Source: Aegilops tauschii subsp. strangulata | Lineage: Eukaryota > Streptophyta > Magnoliopsida > Poales > Poaceae | DNA length: 64,000 nucleotides | Assembly (NCBI RefSeq): GCF_002575655.3 | Contig: NC_053040.3 | Coordinates: 156,179,148 to 156,243,147, forward strand | Reading direction: 5' to 3' | Shown here: positions 54,376 through 64,000 of the stretch, in pieces | Position numbering within the stretch: the first letter of the stretch is position 1 | Layout: each line of letters starts with the position of its first letter | Program-made: the position numbers and the translations under genes | Notes under the pieces: model-generated | What the model was told of the DNA's origin: nothing | Database searches by the model: none | What the model saw: only the letters and a program-made list of their open reading frames with translations

Positions 54376-55594
54376 TGGTTTTATGCATAGATGTTATATG
54401 CACGTGTAGAACACAAGTGAGTTGTGGGCGATACAAGTCATACTGCTTACCAGCATGTCATACTTTGGTTCGGCGGTATTGTTGGATGGAGCGGCCCGGA
54501 CCAACATTACGCGTACGCTTACGCGAGACTAGTTCTACCGACGTGCTTTGCACACAGGTGGCCGGCGGGTGTCAGTTTCTCCAACTTTAGTTGAACCGAG
54601 TGTGGCTACGCCTGGTCCTTGAGAAGGTTAAAACAGCACTAACTTGACGAACTATCGTTGTGGTTTTTATGCGTAGGTAAGAACGGTTCTTGCTAAGCCC
54701 GTAGCAGACACGTAAAACTTGCAACAACAAAGTAGAGGACGTCTAACTTGTTTTTGCAGGGCATGTTGTGATGTGATATGGTCAAGACATGATGCTATAT
54801 TTTATTGTATGAGATGATCATGTTTTGTAACCGAGTTATCGGCAATTGGCAGGAGCCATATGGTTGTCGCTTTATTGTATGCAATGCCATCGCCCTGTAA
54901 TGCTTTACTTTATCACTAAGCGGTAGTGATAGTCGTAAGAAGCAATAGTTGGCAAGATGACAACGATGCTACGATGGAGATCAAGGTGTCGCGCCGGTGA
55001 CGATGGTGATCATGACGGTGCTTCGGAGGTGGAGATCACAAGCACAAGATGATGATGGCCATATCATATCACTTATATTGATTGCGTGTGATGTTTATCC
55101 TTTATGCATCTTATTTTGCTTTGATTGACGGTAGCATTATAAGATATCTCTCACTAAATTTCAAGATAAAAGTGTTCTCCCTGAGTATGCACCGTTGCCA
55201 AAGTTCGTCGTGCCGAGACAGCACGTGATGATCCGGTGTGATAAGCTCTACGTTCATCTACAACGGGTGAAAGCCAGTTTTGCACACGCAGAATACTCGG
55301 TTAAACTTGACGAGCCTAGCATATGTAGATATGGCTTCGGAACACTGAGACCAAAAGGTCGAGCGTGAATCATATAGTAGATATGATCAACATAGTGATG
55401 TTCACCATTGAAAACTACTCCATTTCACGTGATGATCGGTTACGGTTTAGTTGATTTGGATCACATGATCACTTAGATGATTAGAGGGATGTCTATCTAA
55501 GTGGGAGTTCTTAAGTAATATGATTAATTGAACTTCAATTTATCATGAACTTAGTACCTGATAGTTTTTTGCTTGTCTATGTTGTTGTAGATAG
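54376..55594 (+). other. Angela 5' untranslated leader
   Basis: About 1.2 kb without a long frame, the usual leader length of BARE/Angela elements before gag. Packaging and dimerisation signals would be expected here but cannot be read by eye. Confidence 0.75.
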
Positions 55595-58500
55595 ATGGCC
55601 CGTGCTGTTGTTCCGTTGAATTTTAATATGTTGCTTGAGAAAGCAAAGTTGAAAGATGATGGTAGCAATTACACGGACTGGGTCCGTAACTTGAGGATTA
55701 TCCTCATTGCTGCACAGAAGAATTACGTCCTGGAAGCACCGCTAGGTGCCAAACCTGCTGCAGGAGCAACACCAGATGTTATGAACGTCTGGCAGAGCAA
55801 AGCTGATGAATACTCGATAGTTCAGTGTGCCATGCTTTATGGCTTAGAACCGGGACTTCAACGATGTTTTGAACGTCATGGAGCATATGAGATGTTCCAG
55901 GAGTTGAAGTTAATATTTCAAGCAAATGCCCGGATTGAGAGATATGAAGTCTCCAATAAGTTCTACAGCCGCAAGATGGAGGAGAATAGTTCTGTCAGTG
56001 AGCATATACTCAGAATGTCTGGGTATAACAATCACCTAATTCAAGTGGGAGTTAATCTTCCGGTTGATAGTGTCACTGACAGAATTCTTCAATCACTGCC
56101 ACCAAGCTACAAGAGCTTCGTGATGAACTATAATATGCAAGGGATGGATAAGACAATTCCCGAGCTGTTCGCAATGCTAAAGGCTGCGGAGGTAGAAATC
56201 AAGAAGGAGCATCAAGTGTTGATGGTCAACAAGACCAGCAGTTTCAAGACAAAGGGTAAAGGGAAGAAGAAGGGAAACTTCAAGAAGAACGGCAAACAAG
56301 TTGCTGCTCAAGAGAAGAAACCCAAGTCTGGACCTAAGCCTGAGATTGAGTGCTTCTACTGCAAGCAGACTGGTCACTGGAAGCGGATCTGCCCCAAGTA
56401 TTTGGCGGATAAGAAGGATGGCAAGGTGAACAAAGGTATATGTGATATACATGTTATTGATGTGTACCTTACTAGAGCTCGCAGTAGCACCTGGGTATTT
56501 GATACTGTTTCTGTTGCTAATATTTGCAACTCAAAACAGGGACTACGGATTAAGTGAAGACTGGCTAAGGACGAGGTGACGATGTGCGTGGGAAATGGTT
56601 CCAAAGTCGATGTGATCGCCGTCGGCACACTACCTCTACATCTACCTTCGGGATTAGTTTTAGACCTAAATAATTGTTATTTGGTGCCAGCGTTGAGCAT
56701 GAACATTATATCTGGATCTTGTTTAATGCAAGACGGTTATTCATTTAAATATGAGAATAGTGGTTGTTCTATTTATATGAGTAATATCTTTTATGGTCAT
56801 GCACCCTTGAAGAGTGGTCTATTTTTGTTGAATCTCGATAGTAGTGATACACATATTCATAATGTTGAAGCCAAAAGATGCAGAGTTGATAATGATAGTG
56901 CAACTTATTTGTGGCACTGCCATTTGGGTCATATTGGTGTAAAGCGCATGAAGAAACTCCATACTGATGGACTTTTGGAATCACTTGATTCTGAATCACT
57001 TGGTACTTGCGAACCATGCCTTATGGGCAACATGACTAAAACGCCGTTCTCCGGAACAATGGAGCGAGCAACAGATTTGTTGGAAATCATACATACTGAT
57101 GTATGTGGTCCAATGAATATTGAGGCCGCGACGGGTATCGTTATTTTCTCACCTTCACAGATGATTTGAGCAGATATGGGTATATCTACTTAATGAAACA
57201 TAAGTCCGAAACATTTGAAAAGTTCAAAGAATTTCGGAGTGAAGTGGAAAATCATCATAACAATAAAATAAAGTTTCTATGATCTGATCATGGAGGAGAA
57301 TATTTGAGTTACGAGTTTGGTCTACATTTGAAACAATGCGGAATAGTTTCGCAACTCACGCCGCCCGGAACACCACAGTGTAATGGTGTGTCCGAATGTC
57401 GTAATCGTACTTTACTAGATATGGTGCGATCTATGATGTCTCTTACTGATTTACCGCTATCGTTTTGGGGTTATGCTTTTGAGACGGCTGCATTCATGTT
57501 AAATAGGGCACCATCGAAATCTGTTGAGATGACGCCTTATGAACTATGGTTTGGCAAGAAACCAAAGTTGTCGTTTCTTAAAGTTTGGTGCTACGATGCT
57601 TATGTGAAAAAGCTTCAACCTGATAAGCTCAAACCCAAAACGGAGAAATGTGTCTTCATAGGATACCCAAAGGAAACTGTTGGGTATACCTTCTATCACA
57701 GATCCAAAGGCAAGACATTCGTTGCTAAGAATGGATCCTTTCTAGAGAAGGAGTTTCTCTTGAAAGAAGTGAGTGGAAGGAAAGTAGAACTTGATGAGGT
57801 AACTGTACCTGCTCCCTTATTGGAAAGTAGTTCATCACAAAAATCGGTTCCTGTGACATCTACACCAATTAGTGAGGGAGCAAATGATGATGATCATGAA
57901 ACTTCAGATCAAGTTACTACCGAACCTCGTAGGTCAACCAGAGTAAGATCCACGCCAGAGTGGTACGGTAATCCTGTTCTGGAGGTCATGTTACTAGACC
58001 ATGATGAACCTACGAACTATGAGGAAGCGATGATGAGCCCAGATTCCACAAAATGGCTTGAGACCATGAAATCCAAGATGGGATCCATGTATGAGAACAA
58101 AGTGTGGGCTTTGGTTGACTTGCCCGATGATCGGCAAGCCATCGAGAATAAATTGATCTTCAAGAAGAAGGCAGACGCTGACGGTAATGGTACTGTATAC
58201 AAAGCTCGACTTGTTGCGAAAGGTTTTTGACAAGTTCAAGGAGTTGACTACGATGAGACCTTCTCACTCATAGCGATGCTTAAGTCCGTCCGAATCATGT
58301 TAGCTATTGATGCATTTTATGATTATGAAATTTGGCAAATGGATGTAAAGACTACATTCCTGAATGGATTTCTGGAAGAAGAGTTGTATATGATGGAACC
58401 TGAAGGTTTTATCGATCCAAAGGGTGCTAACAAAGTGTGCAAGCTCTAGCGATCCATTTATGGACTAGTGCAAGCCTCTCGGAGTTGGAATAAACGTTTT

Positions 58501-59580
58501 GATAGTGTGATCAAAGCATATGGTTTTATACAGACTTTTGGAGACGCCTGTATTTACAAGAAAGTGAGTGGGAGCTCTGTAGCATTTCTAATCTTATATG
58601 TGGATGACATATTGTTGATTGGAAATAATATAGAATTTATGGATAGCATAAAAGGATACTTGAATAAGAGTTTTTCAATGAAAGACCTCGGTGAAGTTGC
58701 TTACATATTGGGCATCAAGATCTATAGAGATAGATAAAGACGCTTAATTGGACTTTCACAAGGCACATACCTTGACAAAGTTTTGAAGAAGTTCAAAATG
58801 GACCAGGCAAAGAAAGGGCTCTTGCCTGTGTTACAAGGTGTGAAGTTGAGTAAGACTCAATGCCCGACCACTGCAGAAGATAGAGAGAAAATGAAAGAGG
58901 TTCCCTATGCTTCAGCCATAGGCTCTATCATGTATGCAATGCTGTGTACCAGACCTGATGTGTGCCTTGCTATTAGTTTAGCAGGGAGGTACCAAAGTAA
59001 TCCAGGGGTGGATCACTAGACAGCGGTGAAGAACATCCTGAAATACCTGAAAAGGACTAAGGATATGTTTCTCGTTTATGGAGGTGACAAAGAGCTCATC
59101 ATAAATAGTTACCTTGATGCAAGCTTTGACACTGATCCGGACGATTCTAAATCGCAAACAGGATACGTATTTATATTGAACGGTGGAGCTGTCAGTTGGA
59201 GCAGTTCTAAATAAAGCGTCGTGGCAGGATCTACATGTGAAGCGGAATACATAGCTGCTTCAGAAGCAGCAAATGAAGGAGTCTGGATGAAGGAGTTCAT
59301 ATCTGATCTAGCTGTCATACCTAGTGCATCGGGTCCAATGAAAATCTTTTGTGACAATACTGGTGCAATTGCCTTGGCAAAGGAATCCAGATTTCACAAG
59401 AGAACCAAGCACATCAAGAGACGCTTCAACTCCATCCGGGAACAAGTCCAGGTGGGAGACATAGAGATTTGCAAGATACATACGGATCTGAATGTTGCAG
59501 ACCCGTTGACTAAGCCTCTTCCACGAGCAAAACATGGTCAGCACCAAGGCTCCATGGGTGTTAGAATCATTACTGTGTAA
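55595..59580 (+). pseudogene. Angela gag-pol polyprotein, inactivated
   Basis: The order is copia: gag (from ATG 55595) with a zinc knuckle CFYCKQTGHWKRIC near residue 250; protease; integrase with HCHLGH...CEPC zinc binding (from about 56915) and a catalytic core including SDHGGEY (57283) and a downstream glutamate in NGVSE (57382); reverse transcriptase with YVDD at 58597-58608; and an RNase H remnant to 59580. Breaks: stops at 56555 (TGA), 57280 (TGA), 58228 (TGA), 58447 (TAG), 58735 (TAA), 59017 (TAG) and 59212 (TAA). A frameshift lies near 57130 (frame change between 56558 and 57280). The protease DTG is changed to DTV (GTT at 56507). No functional protein beyond Gag is possible. Several stops fit simple C-to-T or G-to-A change. 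Confidence 0.93.
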
Positions 59581-59600
59581 TATAGATTATTGACTCTAGT

Positions 59601-59613
59601 GCAAGTGGGAGAC
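59601..59613 (+). promoter_or_regulatory. Polypurine tract of Angela
   Basis: GCAAGTGGGAGAC directly upstream of the 3' LTR, the usual plus-strand priming site. Confidence 0.75.
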
Positions 59614-60904
59614 TGAAGGAAATATGCCCTAGAGGCAATAATAAAGTTATTATTTATTTCCTTATATCATGATAAATTTTTATTATTCATGCTAGAATTG
59701 TATTAACCGGAAACATGATACATGTGTGAATACATAGACAAACAGAGTGTCACTAGTATGCCTCTACTTGACTAGCTCATTAATTAAAGATGGTTATGTT
59801 TCCTAACCATAGACATGAGTTGTCATTTGATTAACTGGATCACATCATTAGGAGAATGATGTGATTGACTTGACCCATTCCGTTAGCTTAGCACTTGATC
59901 GTTTAGTATGTAGCTATTGCTTTCTTCATGACTTATACATGTTCCAATGACTATGAGATTATGCAACTCCTGTTTACCGGAGGAACACTTTGTGTGCTAC
60001 CAAACGTCACAACGTAACTGGGTGATTATAAAGGTGCTCTACAGGTGTCTCCGAAGGTACTTGTTGAGTTGGCGTATTTCGAGATTAGGATTTGTCACTC
60101 CGATTGTCGGAGAGGTATCTCTGGGCCCTCTCGGTAATGCACGTCACTATAAGCCTTGCAAGCAATGTGACTAATGAGTTAGTTGCGGGATGATGCATTA
60201 CGTAACGAGTAAAGAGACTTGCCGGCAACGAGATTGAACTAGGTATTGAGATACTGAAGATCGAATCTCTGGCAAGTAACATATCGATGACAAAGGGAAC
60301 AACGTATGTTGTTATGCGGTTTGACCGATAAAGATCTTCGTAGAATATGGGGGAACCAATATGAGCATCCAGGTTCCTCTATTGGTTATTGACCGGAGAC
60401 GTGTCTCGGTCATGTCTACATAGTTCTCGAACCCGTAGGGTCCGCACGCTTAAAGTTCGACGATCGGTATTATGAGTTTTTGTGTTTTGATGTACCGAAG
60501 GTAGTTCGGAGTCCCGGATATTATCACGAACATGACGAAGAGTCTCGAAATGGTCGAGACGTAAAGATCGATATATTGGACGACTATATTCGGACAACGG
60601 AAGTGTTCCGAGTGGTTTCGGAGAAAACCGGAGTGCTAGAGGGTTACCGGAACCCCCCCTGGGAGAAATAATGGGCCTTATGGGCCTTAGTGGAGAGAGA
60701 GAGGGCTGGCCTAGGGCAGGCCGCGCGCCCCTCCCCCTCTGGTCCGAATTGGACTAGGAGAAGGGGGCGGCACCCCCCTTTCCTTCTCCCTCCCCCCCTT
60801 ACTTTCCCCCTCCTAGGAGGAGTAGGAAAGAGGGGAGTCCTACTCCTACTAGGAGGAGGACTCCTCCTCCTGGCGCGCCATAGAGGGCTGGCCGTCCTCC
60901 CCCC
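59614..60904 (+). repeat. Angela 3' LTR, truncated
   Basis: 1291 bp, collinear with both parts of the 5' LTR and without the gypsy insertion (continuous across 60225). Its last roughly 430 bp, including the TATA region, are displaced by the element starting at 60905. Confidence 0.92.
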
Positions 60905-62488
60905 TGATACGTATCCAACGTATCTATAATTTTTGATTGCTTCATGCTATGTTATATTCTGTTTTGGATGAATAATGCGCTTTATTATACACTTTTATAT
61001 TATTTTTGGGACTAACCTATTAACCGGAGGCCCAACCCAGAATTGATGTTTTTTGCCTATTTCAGAGTTTTGCAGAAAAAGAATATCAAACAGAGTCCAA
61101 ACGGAATGATACCTTCGAGAACGTGATTTTTGGAACGAACGTGATCCAGAGGACTTGGACCCTACGTCAAGAAAGCTACCAGGAAGGCACGAGGTAGGAG
61201 GGCGCGCCTACCCCCTGGGCGCGCCCTCCACCCTCGTGGGGCCCACGTTGCTCCACCGACGTACTTCTTCCTCCTATATATACCTACGTAACCCCAAACC
61301 AACAGAAGCATCCACGAAAACCTAATTCCACCGCCGCAACCTTCTGTACCCGTGAGATCCCATCTTGGGGCCTTTTCCGGCGTCCTGCCGGAGGGGGCAT
61401 TGATCACGGAGGGCTTCTACATCAACACCATAGCCTCTCCGATGATGTGTGAGTAGTTTACCTCAAACCTTCGGGTCCATAGTTATTAGCTAGATGGCTT
61501 CTTCTCTCTCTTTGGATCTCAATACAAAGTTCTCCACGATTCTCGTGGAGATCTATTCGATGTAATCTTCTTTTGCAGTGTGTTTGTTGAGACCGATGAA
61601 TTGTGGGTTTATGATCAAGTTTATCTATGAACAATATTTGAATCTTCTCTGAATTCTTTTATGTATGATTGGTTATCTTTGCAAGTCTCTTTGAATTATC
61701 AGTTTGGTTTGGCCTACTAGATTGATCTTTCTTGCAATGGGAGAAGTTCTTAGCTTTGGGTTCAATCTTGCGGTGTCCTTTCCCAGTGACAGTAGGGGCA
61801 ACAAGGAACATATTGTATTGTTGCCATTGAGGATAACAAGATGGGGTTTATATCATATTGCATGAGTTTATCCCTCTACATCATGTCATCTGACTTAAAG
61901 CGTTACTCTGTTCTTTTGAACTTAATACTCTAGATGCATGCTGGATAGCGGTCGATGTGTGGAGTACTAGTAGTAGATGCAGGCAGGAGTCGGTCTACTT
62001 GTCACGAACGTGATGCCTATATACATGATCATACCTAGATATTCTCATAACTATGCTCAATTCTATCAATTTCTCAACAGTAATTTGTTCACCCACCGTA
62101 ATACTTATGCTCTCGAGAGAAGCCACTAGTGAAACCTATGGCCCCCGGGTCTATTCTCCATCATATTAATCTCCCGACAACAAGTTATTTCTGGCACCAT
62201 TTATTTTGCTTTCTTTACTTTTAGTCTTTATCATAAAAATACCAAAAATATTATCTTATCATATCTATCAGATCTCACTTTCGTAAGTGACCATGAAGGG
62301 ATTGACAACCCCTTTATTGCGTTGGTTGCGAGGTTTATATTTGTTTGTGTAGGTGCGAGGGACTTGTGCGTGGCCTCCTACTGAATTGATACCTTTGTTC
62401 TCAAAAACTGAGGGAAATACTTGTGCTACTTTGCTGCATCACCCTTTACTCTTCAAGGGAAAACCAACGCAGTGCTCAAGAGGTAGCA
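60905..62488 (+). repeat. 5' LTR of the second gypsy element
   Basis: 1584 bp, ending 'ctcaagaggtagca'. A TATA box (tatatata, 61275-61282) follows a GC-rich 'gggcgcgccctccaccctcg' segment, the same architecture as the reverse gypsy LTRs. Confidence 0.85.
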
Positions 62489-62499
62489 AGAAGGATTTC

Positions 62500-62517
62500 T
62501 GGCGCCGTTGCCGGGGA
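62500..62517 (+). promoter_or_regulatory. Primer-binding site, first copy
   Basis: TGGCGCCGTTGCCGGGGA, complementary to the 3' end of tRNA-Asp, 11 bp after the LTR. Confidence 0.88.
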
Positions 62518-62568
62518 GGCTTACGCAAAGTCAAGTCAATATTTGAACTCCCGACAACGAGCCATTTC

Positions 62569-62586
62569 TGGCGCCGTTGCCGGGGA
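62569..62586 (+). promoter_or_regulatory. Primer-binding site, duplicated copy
   Basis: An identical 18 bp 69 bp downstream of the first, within a tandem duplication that also includes 'ttacgcaaagtcaa'. Only the first copy is at the usual distance from the LTR. Confidence 0.8.
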
Positions 62587-62779
62587 GTCTACGCAAAAGT
62601 CAACATACCAAGTACCCATCACAAACTCTTATCTCCCACATTACATTATTTGCCATTTGCCTCTCGTTTTCCTCTCCCCCACTTCACCCTTGCCGTTTTA
62701 TTCGCCCTCTCTCTTTTCCGTTTGCCTCGTTTTTGCTCGCTTCTTGTTTGCTCGTGTGTTGGATTGCTTGCTTATCACG

Positions 62780-63053
62780 ATGGCTCAAGATAATACCAAA
62801 TTGTGTGACTTTACCAATACCAACAACAATGATTTTCTTAGCACTCCGATTGCTCCTCTTACCGATACTGAATCTTGTGAAATCAATACTGCCTTATTGA
62901 ATCTTGTCATGAAAGATCAATTCGCCGGCCTTCCTAGTGAAGATGCCGCTACCCATCTAAATAACTTCGTTGATTTGTGTGATATGCAAAAGAAGAAAGA
63001 TGTGGACAATGATATTGTTAAATTGAAGCTATTTCGTTTTTCGCTTAGAGATC
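62780..63053 (+). pseudogene. Gag of the second gypsy element, truncated
   Basis: ATG at 62780 opens MAQDNTKLCDFTN. The N-terminal 91 residues are open and end in LKLFRFSLRD, the start of the conserved retrotransposon gag block seen complete in the reverse element (IFPFSLKGDAKIW). The frame is then cut by the next LTR, so what remains is inactive unless it resumes outside the window. Confidence 0.85.
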
Positions 63054-64000
63054 TGTAACGCCCGGATAATCAAGCAACAGTAATCCCATGCTAATGGTGC
63101 CACGTCACCACAGTTACTGTTGCTAATCTACCGTTAGGTCAAACCGTTTCAAAATTCAAATTAATGTCGACAATAAAAGTTTTTCAAAATTTAAAACAAA
63201 AATGTTCGGGAGGTGCCATATTTTGCATAAGTAAATATGGTGTAATAAACACATTTTTATAAAATGCCTAGATAATTTAAAATGATTTAAAACAGAAAAG
63301 AAAATAAATAAAAAGAAAGAAAATACAAAAGAGAAAACAAACAAAAAAAAGAAAGAAGAAAACCCCCTAGACCGTGGCCCAACTCGGCCAACCCACCAGG
63401 CCCAGCCGGCCAGCCCACCCACTCCCTTAACCCCCCTAGACCCCGAAACCCACTCACCCACCGACAATCCCCCCCCCCCGAAAATATCTCCCCCCTCTCC
63501 CCCGATTGGATCGGGATCGAGGGAGGAGACCGCCGCTCGCCGCCCGAACACCACGCCGGCGCCCCCCCCCCCCCGGCTGGACCCCGCCCGGAGCGCTCCC
63601 CCGCCGGCCTGCTTCCCCTCGTCGCCGGTCGTCTCCGTCCTCCTCCTCGCCCCCCGTTGCCCTGGACCCTACTCCCCGCCGTGAGCCGCCGCCTTTTCTC
63701 TCCTCCTCTCCCCTGTCCCCGTGCGCACGCACGCACACGCGCCCGACCGCCCGCCGCCTACCGCTGCTCGCTCCCCGTGGCCATGCCCGTCTGCGCCGGC
63801 AGCCGCGCCCTGCCTGCCGAGCCCGCGGCAACCGCGTTGCCGCTGCTCCCGACCGCGGCGCTCCACGCCCCTGCCGCTCCTTCCCCGTAAGCCGCGCCTC
63901 GCCCGCGCCCCGCTGGCTCCTCGAGCTGCGGCAGTGCCGCTCGCCGTCCCGCCGTTCGCCGGCGCCGCAGCGCGCCTCGCGCCGCCGACCCGCCTTTTCC
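63054..64000 (+). mobile_element. Start of a further LTR element, running off the window
   Basis: TGTAACGCCCGGATAATCAA is a typical LTR start, and the junction interrupts the gag codons of the host element. The first 300 bp are AT-rich. 63370-64000 is strongly C/G-rich with poly-C runs at about 63470 and 63565. No internal domain is reached. The family is not assigned; a solo LTR is equally possible. Confidence 0.65.

Larger units (their letters stand above)
42930..60904 (+). mobile_element. Angela/BARE-type copia retrotransposon, nested and truncated
   Basis: The 5' LTR is in two parts (42930-43543 and 53230-54361) because a gypsy element sits inside it. Then come a PBS at 54363, a leader, a gag-pol region at 55595-59580, a purine-rich tract and the 3' LTR from 59614, itself cut at 60904. 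The LTRs start TGAAGGAAATATGCCC, and the intact junction is CCCCAACA. Sequence and layout match the abundant Triticeae Angela/BARE/WIS group. Without the insertion the element would be about 8.7 kb. Its polyprotein is inactive. Confidence 0.93.
60905..63053 (+). mobile_element. Second Athila-like gypsy element (5' end only)
   Basis: Begins TGATACGTATCCAACG inside the Angela 3' LTR after a run of C (apparent 5-bp flank CCCCC). A complete LTR, two PBS copies and the first 91 codons of gag are present before another element interrupts it at 63054. It resembles the WHAM type from memory. The rest lies beyond the window. Confidence 0.85.

Noticed and set aside
63400..64000. Overlapping Pro/Arg/Ala-rich frames at the right end
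   Set aside because: C/G-rich LTR sequence with poly-C runs. No frame has a domain and the region is cut by the window edge.

Overview
The window is nuclear DNA of a Triticeae grass (wheat, Aegilops or a close relative). The evidence is a nested block of LTR retrotransposons: an Angela/BARE-type copia element, two Athila/Sabrina-like gypsy elements primed by tRNA-Asp, and a tRNA-derived SINE resembling the wheat Au SINE. Stowaway and Tourist MITEs and one CACTA terminus are also present. I see no rRNA or tRNA gene, no bacterial-type operon and no CRISPR array. Family names are from memory and were not checked against a database. Layout: 0.3-1.1 kb is a GATGAACAG-core minisatellite. 1.3-9.4 kb is a tandem array of about 1.6-kb higher-order units, each made of two diverged sub-blocks. 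9.4-14.2 kb is AT-rich and holds a decayed minus-strand gene whose exon-like segment recurs about seven times, with two complete MITEs in it. 14.3-16.2 kb holds MITE fragments and a foldback. 16.4-17.1 kb is a two-exon gene of unknown function whose last exon encodes four 15-residue repeats; a young non-autonomous LTR element (17206-22526, TSD ATGAA) sits about 150 bp downstream. 22.5-29.5 kb is mostly non-coding duplicated segments, transposon remnants and one small lysine/arginine-rich ORF. 29.8-31.8 kb is GT/GA-rich tandem repeat. 32.9-37.8 kb is the best host-type gene model: seven exons with compatible phases, about 481 residues, with a W..LV..W...K.N...TTG.R.Y block like the plant Ptta/En-Spm transposase-associated family. 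38.1-39.5 kb is a CACTA terminus preceded by an array of TGGGCC motifs and four CACGTG boxes. 40.0-41.6 kb is a decayed minus-strand gene with tandemly amplified 30-nt mini-exons; a short plus-strand gene remnant follows at 42.2-42.7 kb. From 42.9 kb onward everything is nested retrotransposon. The nest gives an order of events. The Angela-type copia element (from 42930) inserted first. Its 5' LTR was split by a reverse-oriented Athila/Sabrina-like element (43544-53229) that encodes gag-protease and a second open frame but has no reverse transcriptase or integrase. A SINE with 8-bp TSDs later entered one LTR of that element. The Angela 3' LTR was cut by a second Athila-like element at 60905, whose gag was cut at 63054 by a further LTR element that runs off the window. 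The Angela polyprotein is dead, with seven in-frame stops and a frameshift. The observations most worth following are three independent cases of internal exon amplification (10-12.6, 34.4-35.4 and 40.2-40.8 kb), the pol-less gypsy element with two intact frames, the four-repeat two-exon gene, the TGGGCC/CACGTG-loaded CACTA end, and the higher-order tandem array. None is shown here to be a new functional system; each comes with a test.
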